The notes under the pieces were generated by a model, which was not told the origin of the DNA, searched no databases, and was given only the letters and a program-made list of their open reading frames with translations. A program made the translations under genes and the position numbers. Shown one piece after another: positions 12,274 to 45,602 of a stretch of 64,000 nucleotides of DNA. Source of the DNA: Saturnia japonica (Eukaryota > Arthropoda > Insecta > Lepidoptera > Saturniidae); the NCBI GenBank assembly GCA_033032175.1, contig CM065324.1:1798001-1862000 (forward strand), written 5' to 3'. Every line of letters begins with the position of its first letter. Positions within the stretch are counted from its first letter, which is position 1.

Positions 12274-12966
12274 TCGAACTATGGAGGGTAGAGGTAAGGG
12301 GAACCATCTCAGCATATTAAAAAGTGTCCACTGAAAGGCAGCAAATTAAGATGGCGCCACAATAGCAAGTGGAAAGTATTTAAAAATAGCGCCATATAAA
12401 AATCAAAAACTTTTATGTATCCGTTAACTTCGCTATTGTTAAATAATTAATAAAAATGTATTATACATACTGTTGGTCGAAAAAATGACAGAGGTTGAGA
12501 TGTATCAATTCCTTTACTTTTTAATTTACGTCCACTTGGACAACTTTTCACTGAACAAAGCTTTCCAATTGCTTCTACACTACTTTTCTTTACATTAACA
12601 ACAATGAAATTATTAAAAAATAACAAAAATGTACCTACAAAAGTTTATAACAATCGAATCACTATCTGTGTTATTTCAGCAGCTTTACAGGTTATATTCA
12701 CTAAATTACATTTGACTACGTAAATAGTTCAGGTTTTAAATACTGTTTATCTCCTAACTACGAAAGTCACGAAAAATATTTAATTTTTCAACCCAGCACA
12801 CTTCACTTTGTTTATAACTGCTAAATTCATATCATTTCCTTTTCTGACACTAGCGCTATTTTGACGAGTCTTCAAACCATAATTTTCTGTTTACAGGTGG
12901 ACACTTTTTCAACGGATCCCCCATACTAGATGGTTCTGCTTACCTCTACCCTCCCATATCTCGAAC
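12274..12966. mobile_element. Inverted-repeat element, about 0.7 kb, non-coding
   Basis: Both ends carry GGAGGGTAGAGGTAAG.GGAA then CCATCT and later AAAAAGTGTCCAC, in opposite orientation (12283-12331 and 12889-12956). The middle has no ORF. It lies between the SelO copies and is probably a non-autonomous DNA transposon; the exact ends and target duplication are unclear. Confidence 0.55.
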
Positions 12967-14340
12967 TTAAAAAAATACGTTTTTTGACGTGACAACGTCT
13001 TATAATTCGATGGAACTGGCTGCACGCACGAAAAAACATGACTCGTGCGGCGTTACCTCGCGCTGAGGCGTTCCATTTAAGGCTTGAAGTGCAAGCGACA
13101 AAGAGACACAATCGGCCTCCGTGTTCGGCAGCGTTCGACATTTGTCTCTCTCCTACTTGAGTGAGCGATGCGTCCGAGTGGACAACTGCTATACAATAAT
13201 ACATTTACATGTTTTCGTCAAGTATGAAGTGCAGTGAAAAGTGAATGTGGTGTCAATTGTTTATAGCAACGATAATTGCGGCGATAAAGGTAATGATTCT
13301 CTCGATATTAAATAATGTTCAGTGATATATTGTCGAATATTCGTGCTTTCATCATTAAAATAAATAGCATCAATCCGCTAATGCAGCGATTGTAGGTTAT
13401 GCTATAATTGACAAAACTATAACAATAAGTTAACAGAACTATTTCACGATGAGTAAAAAATCAATTGCTTTACTACTCGATAAAAAAAATTATCGAGCTT
13501 AGCTATGATTTCATAAAATTATCAATTATCCTATCATCGTCCTATTCTCAACAGAATAACATAAATTGTAAGAAGTTACCTAAATATCCCACATGTTTTA
13601 AAAGTTGTAAAACAATTGCTCAAAGCACATTCATACTTGTAAAAACTATGTACATTGTAAAAAAAAAAAATTGACATAATTGTATATGCGTACAAATAAA
13701 TGTAACTTGATCAATTCAATTGTCATTTCCATTTACCTCCTTCTCTATATCCATACAAAATATCTATCAAACAAATAAAATTTAAATTTTCTTTTGAAAA
13801 ATGATACCATTCCATTGGTATTTTCTTATAACGTTGTCACGTTCAACTATTGTCAGTAAACCGACTTTACAGACAACCGATTTTTTTTTAATATCCGTTT
13901 CTAAACTAGTTACTTCTAGTTTTCCAATTACAGAGCATAATGCGACTCAGTGGCGCACAATGCCGAATTGTCCTGATGCTTAATTGGAAAGTGAATTCGT
14001 TTTTTTAACACGGTCGTAACTTCAACAGTCAACTTTTATGAAAAAAAATCAACAATAAAAAATATTATTAACGACAGTATATAAATAAAATTTCGATCAA
14101 TGCCAACTTAAAGAAAAAACACTTGTTAATTTTCTGCCACTGAGTTGATATCGATTGCACGCATAACGCGAAATCAGTACTTTTGAGAGTGCTCGATTGT
14201 GCGAAGCGTTGCAGTAGTTGAAACATTAAACGTTGAGCAATAAGCCGCATAATACGCATTAGTGCTGTAATTGGAAAACTACACTGTTCCTTGAGTGTAA
14301 AAAAGTGTTTCGTTTCGTTTTACGAAAAATCAGGAACGAC
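12967..14340. other. Intergenic region between SelO copies, right part
   Basis: 12970-13205 is GC-richer than the surroundings (TCGCGCTGAGGCGTTCCATT, TCTCTCTCCTACTTGAGTGA) and looks like a piece of a dispersed repeat, but carries no coherent ORF. CTAGTTTTCCAATTACAG at 13915 recurs complemented near 14260, a possible foldback of about 360 bp. The rest is AT-rich with nothing recognised. Confidence 0.4.
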
Positions 14341-14349
14341 TCAGCACTA

Positions 14350-14436
14350 GTGATGGTGATAGGCAATGGTCTATGGTGATAGGTATCACTGGGTATCACC
14401 AGGTATCACTCACGGAATCACTATGGGTATCATGAA
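14350..14436 (+). promoter_or_regulatory. GGTATCAC/GGTGATA repeat cluster upstream of SelO copy 2
   Basis: About 190-270 nt before the start codon, GGTGATAGG and GGTATCAC(C/T) recur five or six times, including the perfect inverted repeat GTGATA-GG-TATCAC. It could be a binding-site cluster or a small tandem repeat. No TATA box is evident. Confidence 0.3.
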
Positions 14437-14618
14437 AAACTCAAAATCATCATGACATTTGTGACTTGTGACAGTGTTAATAAAAAAAGAGAAGATATAT
14501 GTTAATTTGATAACAATTTACATTAATTTGTTGATGTTTACAAAAAACTTCCAAGAGTGCCAGTTGTTGTGAAATCCTACGTAATATCCTAATCTAAGTG
14601 GGAAACTGTCATCTGCCC

Positions 14619-36265
<21,647 letters not shown>

Positions 36266-36604
36266 AATCTTTCCACACACCATTGTAATATTAGTTATCC
36301 GTATTTTCAAGGATCATTGTTTGAACTTTATTTTTTGGTCCTTCATGTCCAGAACCTGGTAATCACCGTGTGAAAATTATTACTCCATCTGTTGTAATTT
36401 GTTACCTAAATAGCAATGAAATATACTTTTTTTTACTTTTAAGAGAAAGTAATATGTTCCTTATTTTATACTTTTGTTAAATATATATTTTTATATTATT
36501 TAAATGTATTTTATTTCACAAAAATTTAACCCTTAAAAGGTTTGGGATCTTAAGTAATAATGTAGGGTTGCAATTCGTCACGATACATCGGGACTATCAC
36601 CGTC

Positions 36605-36652
36605 ATTACGCCCTCTGTCGCTACAAAGCCGCCCTCTGTCGCTACAAAGCGC
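36605..36652. repeat. Direct duplication of 21 bp
   Basis: CGCCCTCTGTCGCTACAAAG occurs twice back to back (GCC spacer), about 340 nt after the SelO copy 2 stop codon. Confidence 0.6.
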
Positions 36653-36925
36653 TATAATGTCCCGATTTTTCTCACGGTCATGGCAATTGAAACACTTGCG
36701 GTAAACTACTTGGCCGCTCTGTTGAAGGAGGAAAGTGTTGTGGAGATTTTGAGCAATGGTTGCTTTTAACAATAAAATTTACGGAACACAGTTGCCTCAG
36801 AAGAGTGGTAGGCAGAAAATTCTGTAGACGTGATGTAAATGAATGTGATTTTACTTTCTAAATGAAAAAACAAATCTTTTCTATATTTTGTTTGCACATG
36901 CTTAAATTGTGTAGATATTTGTTTG

Positions 36926-37153
36926 GTTATACCTGGTCACAAGGCCACCAATCAAGGTGTTAGATTTATTAAAAAATGCATGCGCGGAAGTAACTGCCGA
37001 AAACTGGGAAAAATTGTGAGAAGAACCCAAAACAATATAGCGTCGGATTGGGAAATTCATGTGGCATTCAATAATATATAAGTACAGGAACTTATAATAA
37101 ATGTTCGGGAGAGCTCATCGAGTGACAGTGACGATTCATCAGATTTTGATTAA
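36926..37153 (+). pseudogene. Short transposase-like C-terminal relic
   Basis: One frame of 76 codons with a single internal stop reads VIPGHKATNQGVRFIKKCMR, then IASDWEIHVAFNNI, the stop, and an acidic Ser/Asp end ESSSSDSDDSSDFD before a stop codon. Such acidic tails end pogo/Tigger-type transposases, but no catalytic motif is visible, so the assignment is weak. It lies between SelO copy 2 and Rad54. Confidence 0.25.
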
Positions 37154-38063
37154 AATAAATAAATAAAGATTACCTGTCGTTATAATTATTTAATTTCATT
37201 GTCGAGTACGTACCTATACCTACTTATTTTACAACAGCTTCAAAAATTTTGTAGAAGTTGGCATTATCAATCAAGAATTAATACGTGCAACACCTTTTTA
37301 TGAAATATAATATTAGTTAATAAATTTGTACAAAAGTATCCGGCAGTAGTTTAGTTTCTTACATTTTGTAAAAAAATATCAGGTCTGTTATCGTGTTACG
37401 TTTATCGATATAGCTCCATTCCTATCAGTTTCTCCGACTGTGGTATAACCTTGCACGTGTGTAAACGTCATATTTTTATAAAATAATGCATACATAATGT
37501 AAAAAAGACGCTCGTTCAAGTTTTCACAGGAGCTGTCGTCAAGAAAATAAAGAAATGGAAATGGTATAATAACCTGCTACTGAAGATAGTGCTAATGAAT
37601 GGTCAATATATTGATAATGTTTTATAAACATCTTTAAAGCAGAGATAATTAGTTTGAAAAGTAGTCTTCAGGAAAATAAGATGAAGCTACGTCTAACAAT
37701 CCATCTGTTTGCTCTCGAAGAGAACTTAGCCATATAATGGTGAACCTAGTAATATGGCAATCTCTTTTATAAATAGGACCTAATTATTATGTGTACTTAA
37801 GTTTCAAGTTGCATAGCTATGATATAGCTGTTAAGGGCATTACTGTGACTTTTATCATGCGAATTAACTATCGGGGGTTGCCCACTTTAATTTTCTATGG
37901 TCTTTTACAAAAATTACAGAATTTATTATCTAATAAAAAATATATATCTTTCGAACTTTTTATTGTTGAACAAATATTTTTATGTTTTTTAGGTTCAATA
38001 GATTTCCAGTGTATCCAGTTGTGTAGGTATGTAATAAAAAAAGTACCTAACATAATCAATCAC

Positions 38064-38069
38064 TTTATT
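38064..38069 (-). promoter_or_regulatory. Polyadenylation signal of Rad54
   Basis: On the minus strand AATAAA lies about 90 nt beyond the Rad54 stop codon, in the context AACAATAAAGTGATTG. No genomic poly(A) run follows it, which argues mildly against a recent processed retrocopy. Confidence 0.5.
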
Positions 38070-38156
38070 GTTCTTTGCTTTTATATAACTCTCCACAATG
38101 TGTTAAAACTACAACATGTACAATATAGAAACCTAATTTATATTAATATATTTAAT

Positions 38157-40456
38157 TCACTCATAATCTTCATCAGCACTATCATCAGGCTCTGAATAAT
38201 CATGATCATCCTCCATGATTTTCCTTCTTTTTCTATCTTGGACATTCTCCTTATTCTCTTCTATACAATCTTCTTTCTTAGCTTCAGTCTCTGCTGAGCG
38301 ATGGTGGAAAACAAATGATATAGTTTTTGCTAAGTCCCAACACTGTTTGAGCACTATATCAGCTAGACTCTTCTTGTCTGCACAATGATACCAATTTGAT
38401 AGATCCGATGTACAATCCGAATTCTCTGGTGGAAGTGTCACCTGTATATTATTTACACACCTACGACATTTAAATTTACTGTGAGTATCTGATAATGTGT
38501 TCTCTTCTAAACGAAAAAGATCTTTCAAGTCCTCTGAAGTGAAATGGCGTAGAGATTCTTCATTTTGATCGACTACTGTGTCACTTAGGGCTTTCTTATG
38601 AGCTTGTCGCTGGAAGATCTTTTCTTCAATTGTTCCTGTTGCTAATAGCCTGTAAATATAGCATGGTTTTTTCTGTCCATCACGCCAGACTCTTGCCATC
38701 GCTTGATCATCATTAGCTGGATTCCAATCTGGATCAAACATGATCAAACGATTTGCTCCAATAAGATTGAGTCCACAACCTCCAGCTTTGGAACTCAACA
38801 TAAATATCCATTCTTTAGAATCTTTATCATTGAAGCTCTCAACTACTTTAGCTCTCTTTTTAATTGTCATTGAGCCATCAAGTCTCACATATTGGTAACA
38901 CCGTTTACGACATAATTTTTCAAATAAATCTAATGTCTGTGTATAATTTGATACAAGGACTATTTTATCATCTGTGTTTGTTTTTAGATTAGCTAGTATG
39001 CAATCCAGTATCATCAGCTTTCCAGAATATTCTGGCTTGACATCCTTATGTCATAATTACTTGGTAATAAATCTCTTGCTTTCTCAAAGCCTTCAGATCT
39101 TTCTATAATCTTATCATAGACTAGGTCAGGATGGTTGCATAACTTTTTCAGTGATGTAATGCTTGATAATGCACTCAGTGTGTTCTCTCCTTTGCCGCTA
39201 AATTTGTTTCTAATTCCATCTGAATTAATAAAATTCTTGTATATTTGTAGCTGTAATGGAGTCATTTTGACACAAATAACTTGTTCAAACTTGACTGGCA
39301 AGTATTTAGTTAATAAACTACTGGTTCTACGGATCATACATTTGTTCACTATAGATGTGAGTGTTTGCAGACACTCTTGAGCTTTCTCCCGCTCTTGAGC
39401 TGTTGCTAATGCATCCTGCCCTCTCAATATAGAATTTTCATACCGTTTCTTAAACTCTTGAGCTGTACCCAAAATCCCTTCATTCACAAAATGTACTAAA
39501 CTAAAATATTCAGTCAAATCATTTTGTATTGGAGTCCCTGATATTAATATTCTTCTTTTTGCCTTTAAACCCATTAAAGCTTGATATGTTTGATTCTCAC
39601 TATTTTTTAACCTATGACCTTCATCACATAGCACCAAACCAACTTCAGATGAATGTAGAATGGTAGAATATATCCTAAAAGTTTCATATGAGATGATCAA
39701 TACTGGAGTCGCTACCCTCATAGCTGAGTAAGTGTTCATAAATTGTTGTAACTTTAATGTTATTTCTGCTTTTGATCCACCATCCATTGGTAATGCATTT
39801 ATCCTCTGCCCTAACCATTTATGTATTTCATTATACCAATTTTTTACTAAACTACTCGGGCACACTATAATAGCTTTGCATATTGTCGGTTTACAGTCTG
39901 GTCCTTGACGTAACAGGGTCCAAAGCAGTGTTATACACTGTAATGTCTTTCCCAAACCCATTTCATCAGCCATTATACATCCATAAGCGTTCTCTATCTG
40001 AACTCCTGTAACACAATCATACATAAACTTGACTCCCTCTCGCTGATGAGGTCGCAAAACGTTCCCAAGTAATGGATCGACGACAACGGCGACTTTTATG
40101 TCGTTTGGGTTCATTTTCATCCTCTCATGTTCAGGAATATACTGTGGTCGATACAAAACAAGCGCATTAGGCTCATCGGGATCGTGCATCGACCGCCTTA
40201 CCTGTGTTCTTTTTAATCCTAAACTTTTCCCGCAGTATGAAGAAACATAGTTCAGGATGGGTACTTTGAAAGGCTTATTAAGTATTTGTCGAATGAGATT
40301 TTCATGTTCTGATGTAGTTAGGGCTTGCGAAGGTGTTTTTTGTGCCAGAGGTATTTTTGTACATTCCCGCTTTTTGCGTTTCGCGGAATCTCGTAAGGGG
40401 CTTCTGAATGTGTTATTGCCGGAGCCAACTTGGCTCGGCGCTAGACTTCGCCGCAT
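38157..40456 (-). CDS. Rad54: Rad54 (okra) SNF2-family DNA translocase, intronless, with one frameshift
   Basis: Rad54 drives Rad51-mediated strand exchange and chromatin remodelling in homologous recombination. The first frame (40456-39014, 480 aa) opens with MRRSLAPSQ as in vertebrate Rad54. It has the Q-motif region [12 protein letters not shown], Walker A DEMGLGKT (about residues 164-171), the DEGH box (about 278-281) and SGTPIQND (about 306-313). The second frame (39014-38157) carries the helicase C lobe: [48 protein letters not shown], then a CRRC...C...HC zinc-like tail. Near 39030, after NYDI, one base is missing: the first frame runs into TGA while the -1 frame continues [14 protein letters not shown], the conserved linker. 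With the frame restored in register it would be about 765 aa, close to the usual 750. No intron fits the break. The whole coding region lies in one exon; a poly(A) signal follows. Retrocopy or native single-exon gene cannot be separated here. Confidence 0.93.
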
Positions 40457-40749
40457 TTATTCTGGTGTTATTTCACTGTTTACTTTATAAAACTATTTAA
40501 ATTTTTTGTTTTAATATGATAAAAAGTGTAGAACATGATTTATCTTGTTTGTTTTGGTACAATTTACCCATAGACAAATATCCACTTCACTTCACTTCTC
40601 AAAAGAATGGTGACATGCGTTAAGAATACAATTCCGCCAGTGTCATGTGGTTAAAATTTAAACGAAAGAGATTGGCCGGTGGAAAGTTCTGGTCTGTTCT
40701 ATAGAAGTTGACCAGTGTAATTTTGCCTCAAGCTGAGTTAACCAAAATA

Positions 40750-41215
40750 AAAGAGACAACACAACATATAACAACCCAACCACCATGCACTCTATGTCTT
40801 TATTACAACTAATAATAATATATTACACTACAATTAGCGCTAATACACTTTATTATATAAGATCAAAGTTTTATATTATTAATTTCAATAAATTTACACA
40901 GAGTTTTAATAAAGGGAGTGCTAAGGACAATACACATTTCATATTAGTTGGACGAGGGACATTATTAGGTAAAAATATAAGGAGAAACGTAGATTGGAGC
41001 AGCTAAAGAAAATATGGTCTGGGGTACATTCGTCCAAGCCACATTCACAAAGGGAGTGATCCCTTATCCTTATTTTGGCTAAGTGCACCGGTGTACACGC
41101 ATGACCTAACCTTAGACGACATATAGTGGAACAAATGGACTTACTGGCATTCCTTAATTTGAAGAACCAGGGTTTCGATGGAATCTCGGTTTGGATTTTC
41201 CCATAGTGTTTACCT
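40750..41215 (-). mobile_element. Jockey-type LINE C-terminal fragment
   Basis: The minus strand reads FFKLRNASKSICSTICRLRL, GHACTPVHLAKI and a CxC...C...H...C zinc-knuckle-like tail (CECGLDECTPDHIFFSC), typical of the region after RT in Jockey/R1-like elements. Leu-rich coding and an AT-rich tail follow to about 40750. It lies between Rad54 and the copia relic, in the same orientation. Confidence 0.6.
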
Positions 41216-41219
41216 ATTT

Positions 41220-42250
41220 TATTGATGGAGGAGAATAGACAAACATTATTTATTAAAACAATAGTCCAGTTGACAGTACATATATCAATCTTTTTTTTAC
41301 ATATATAATAACTAATAAGTACAATAGGTTTCACGTTGCAACCTTCTTTAACATCTTCTCTCAACGTGTAGACCCTATTAGTTTTATTAGTTTCTGTAAT
41401 CTGGGTCTTGCTAGAGCTTTGGTGAATATGTCTGCCAGTTGAATTTCACTTGTAACCTTTTTCAGCTCAAGCTCTCCATTCGATACTAATTCTCTGACAA
41501 AGATGTGATGAATCTGAATATGTTTCGTTCTACTATGAAACTCCGGATTCTCAGCCAGTTTTATTGCTACCACAATATCAACTTGTAATTGCGGTAAACT
41601 TTTTAGCTTTACTAAGCTATTTATAACTTTACTCAGCCAAATGGTTTCACTAGCGGCCTCACTAGCTGCTACTACTTCAGCTTCTTGGTAGATATAGCCA
41701 CACTTTGTTGTCTTTGGCTCATCCATGACACTGCACCTCCAGCATACAAGCACAGCACTTCAGAATTTGATCTACCACTATCGATATCTCCACTATGATC
41801 TGCATCCACTGTAGCTTTCTATGATATCCGTCTTATAATTCTTTTTGTACAGGTTACCTAGTTCTGGAGCATATAGTAAATAACGCAATATCCGCTTTAA
41901 CCTAACGCAATCCTCCACAGTTTGCATTTCTAGACTTCTCGAGACAACACGAGTACAAACCATGGGATAAGTTAACGCTCCAACTATTTGCCTATAGTTC
42001 CTTAAAATAACTATTCATTTTAGAAGAGTGATATTGAGTTTGACCATCCTTGACAATTGGTGTCGTTACTGGTTGACAATTCTCCATATCAAACCTTTTC
42101 AGTACCTTCTTGGTATAAGATGCTTGAGAAATTTTTAAACCATCTTCTCTGCTTTCAATCTCTATCCCAAGATAATAAGATACCGGTTTCCTAGTAATTT
42201 TAAACTTTGCTTTTATCTGTTGTATGAAATCGTCAATTAGTTTCTGACTT
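41220..42250 (-). mobile_element. Ty1/copia 3' part: RNase H, polypurine tract and LTR start
   Basis: The minus strand at 41753-41361 reads an RNase H/pol C-terminus: EAEVVAASEAASETIWL, HSRTKHIQIHHIFVRE, LADIFTKALARP. Upstream, broken frames to about 42250 give the end of RT (SYYLGIEIE, CQPVTTPIV). Just after the coding end is a polypurine tract GAGAGAAGA followed by TGTTAAAGAAGGTTGC, a plausible LTR start at 41353. The LTR would run to about 41220 and includes AATAAATAATG. The 5' half and 5' LTR are absent. It is a dead fragment. Confidence 0.75.
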
Positions 42251-43103
42251 CATCAGCTAAATCGTATAGAAATCACAAATCATTTATGATTCGATGGTAT
42301 TTTAATAACAACATGTTAGTGCTTTAAGTTATTATTGTACTCACTGGGATGGTTCTTACTTTTGAAATGAAGAAGTTTTAAAAACTTATTTTGAATATTT
42401 TCCAAACTGGTTATATGTGTAATGAAAGCTGGTGACCATATTGATGACGCATATTCTAAGCAGCTTCTCACATACAACTTTTAGTGGTAGAATTTGACTG
42501 AATGGCTTTGTGACTCTAAATATAAATCCTAACATTTTGATGGCTTTGTGATGAATAAAGTTGTAATGATAATTGTACAGTAACTTCGAGTCCATCATAA
42601 TCCCAAGATCTTTTACACAATTAACACTTTGGATTGGCAAGTGATTTAAAGAATAACTGTAATTAATATGACGAAGTTTACGTGTGAAAGTTATTGAATT
42701 GCATTTCTTTATATTAAGATTCAGTTTGTTTATTTGGCAATAGTCACAGAGTCCATCTAGATCCTGCTGAACGAGAAGGCAGTCATTAATACTACGAATA
42801 ACCTTGAAAATTTTAGTATCGTCCGCATACATGAGGTATTCAGCATGTTTAAAGCAGGAGGATATATCAAAGATTTAGCGCGGAGGTGAAGAACAGAGAT
42901 TAAAGTTCCTCATCCGCCATAGAAAAGGGAGGATCCTCCGGCCAGACGGGTGCTATGTCTGGCGGGCAGCAGCCCCGACGGTTGTAGTCGGGTTTTTGTA
43001 TATATACTCAACGATTGAATTAATTTTATAGCGCAATGTAGGATAGTAGGATGCGTCTTATGTGGCTCGATAGATGTCGCTATGTAAATGTGGCGATGCG
43101 TCG

Positions 43104-45602
43104 CACAGTGGGCTGAAATCGTAGCCTCCCTTTCATAGGATATTAGAAAAATTAAATATGTTATTTCATAGTTTTAAGTATACAGATTTGTCAAAACAGT
43201 CATATCATTGTATAATTTAGCAATTTCTAGCTTTATTTTTAACTTCTACACCATATAATATGGTCTTGTAAATTTCAAATGTATGAAAATGGATTTTCTT
43301 TTTGTCATAACTTTTTTGTGTTTTGAGTTGTAAAGCTGAAACTTATAAATATCGTTACTGGGGTGGTAATACACCCTTAGGACCTTTCACCGTGACCCCG
43401 GGCGTCCCCGTTCAATAGATATTTGTTGATGAAAATTTCATACTTTGATGACATTATATTGAGGTGAAATCATCAATCTGTAGGTTTATTTTCGACCTGA
43501 ATGCTTCAGGTATCGATTAATAAAGTTACCCCTGATTTACCCTACCGCTTCGTTTTCAAAAATACGATTCAGAATTCTTTTTAAAATTTCATAAATTAAA
43601 ACGGTACAAATGAACACATGAAGATACTGGAATCATCCCCAATCATTTTTTGTTTTTAGTTGCTTTGTCCAGATGTACCATCAAAAACCCTATTTACTGA
43701 TGAGAGTTAAATTGCTACCACTAACCTCTGTTGGAAATGGTAATGTTTTTAAGAGTCTCTTGACGTAATGTTCAGAACAGACTGAAGTTTTAGCTTGACT
43801 TCACTATCTGTTATCAACATGTCTTCTTTTTCCACGTAGCACTCCTTTTTCGCAGACTGTATTGCATTATATGATGGGAAAATATCACACCCCATGTATT
43901 TTGTACTCTGCCTTAGTGTTGCTTATTGCCATTTTGATAACTTCAAAGACGTTGATATACCCAGTGCTGCATCAGCAGAATAAGTTCGCTTTGTAGAGTT
44001 TAGGCATGCTCGAAGCATTTTTGCATCTTCAGGGTGTTTAATTAAATGTTTTAGTAACTCAGAAAAGTCAGTGTGGTTTTCATTTTCAGCGGCTTTCTTG
44101 GCCAGAGCGTACGCTAATGTAGCAAAATCATTTTCGCTAATAAGATTTTCTGTTCTTCTCCTTTTTTGAAGTGGACTCAGGTCCGCGAATACTTTTCTCA
44201 GTGACTTTGTTTTGGGTGACAAAAATACACTATCAGGCACAGTGTATTCTACTGATGTACTAGGTAGTAATGCTAAGGAAACATTCGTTGATGCATTTTC
44301 ATCTCTCAACTGATCAATGTATGTTTCAATAAATGCTGGCCACTTGATATCTATGTCTAACCACTCTGCAAAATTTTGTAAAATATTACTTCCTGTATAA
44401 TTTAGCCGATTTCCATTTTCGTTTAAGATTACTTGAATAAGTTGCACAAAACGATTTAAGTTCGGTCTTTTCTTCTTTAGACAGAGCAAAATCCACAGAA
44501 GTTAACAATCTTTGAAATCATTTATCTGCATCAAAAGAATTTTGCTTCATGAGCACAAAAATGTCGATATTTGACACCAGTCCTTCCATATTGAACAAAT
44601 TAAAATTAACGCTGGGTAACTTTAGGGTACGGAGTTTTGATGTTTTATGAAATGAAATAAATAATTAATAAATAAATAATTACCGTAATTACTCATGATA
44701 TTTATACCACTTTCATTTAGAATCATAATCGATCTCTAGAACTAATCTATACAACAACAAATACAACAATAACAATGTACAGCAAAACAAATAAACAAAT
44801 TGCCCTAATTAGTAAAACCAAAATATTTTGCTAAAAATGTGAAACAAAAACAATGAACAAAAGTAGTAGTTTATGGCTTAATAAATAAGGTACTTAAAAT
44901 TTATAGGTAATGTACGACTTAATTAATAAATAAAAATAGATTTATTGAAGTTCCAAAACGAATTTTTGATGGTAGCTAATGAGTAAATTAGGCGTTGGCA
45001 TGATTTTAAATAACTGTTATTTTATCAATAGCTATACTAGGTACTAAAATTGACAATATGTCTACTGGTAGTGAATTCAATTTCAAAGAAAGTGGTGCCT
45101 AATTATGCATTTCTCATTAATTCATACCTTTTGAACGGGGACGCCTGGGCTCAATGTCAAAGGGCCTAAGGGGTCGTTACCACCTCGGTAACGATACGTA
45201 TAAGTTTCAGCATTATAATTGAAAACAAAAAACGTTATGAAGAAAGGCAAGTTCATTTTCATACATATAAAATTTACAAGTCAATATTATTTGGTATATA
45301 AGGTGAAAGATTCTAAGGGTTCGTTACCACCCCAGTAACTATATGTATAAGTTTCAGCTTTACAACTCAAAACACAAAAAAGTTAAGACGAAAAGAAAAT
45401 CCATTTTCATACATTTGAAATTTACAAGTCCATATTATATGGTGTAGAAGGTAAAAATAAAGCTTGAAATTGCTAAATTATACAATGATGTCATATCAAA
45501 ACAGTCATGTTTTGTCAAAACTGTATACTTAAAACTATGAAATAACATATTTAATTTTTCTAAAATCCTATGAAAGGGAGGCTCCGATTTCAGCCCACTG
45601 TG
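43104..45602. mobile_element. 2.5-kb DNA transposon with ~300-bp TIRs, superfamily unassigned
   Basis: The left end begins CACAGTGGGCTGAAATCGTA and the right end is its reverse complement (CAGCCCACTGTG). The arms stay alignable for about 300 bp, with small differences such as a short insertion near GACTGTTTTGA. The target duplication is CGTCG (43099-43103 and 45603-45607), possibly TGCGTCG. Inside the right arm, 45121-45300 repeats the inner TIR portion, from GGACGCCTGGGC outward to the ACAAGTC region, so the right end is partly duplicated. A minus-strand coding relic lies at 43749-44589. Confidence 0.75.
43749..44589 (-). pseudogene. Transposase-like N-terminal relic in the 2.5-kb TIR element
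   Basis: The relic starts MEGLVSNIDIFVLMKQNSF and soon meets an in-frame TGA. It continues FQRLLTSVDFALSKEEKTEL, shifts frame around 44460, then reads NILQNFAEWLDIDIKW, LSPLQKRRRTENLISEND and a helical Ala/Glu-rich block. After another shift near 43930 it reads YMGCDIFPSYNAIQSAKKEC followed by VKLKLQSVLNITSRDS and a stop. From memory, this layout (KRRRT basic motif, LSxxxY helix, YPSY, AKK-CY, LQxLLxHT) resembles the N-terminal half of an uncharacterised protein family abundant in hydra and aphid genomes, probably transposases. No DDE core is visible, so the C-terminal half is missing here. Confidence 0.5.

Larger units (their letters stand above)
36266..38063. other. Intergenic, SelO copy 2 to Rad54 (convergent)
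   Basis: No canonical AATAAA follows SelO copy 2 closely; AATGAAATATA at about 36415 is the nearest variant. The 21-bp duplication and the transposase-like relic are listed separately. The rest is AT-rich without recognised content. Confidence 0.4.

Noticed and set aside
39014..40456. Rad54 as two separate genes (480 aa and 285 aa)
   Set aside because: The two frames are the N and C lobes of one SNF2 ATPase and meet at a single-base slip; the internal ATG at 39014 is an ordinary Met of the linker.
41361..41753. Host RNase H-like gene
   Set aside because: Sequence and context (polypurine tract, LTR start, broken RT upstream) show a copia pol remnant.
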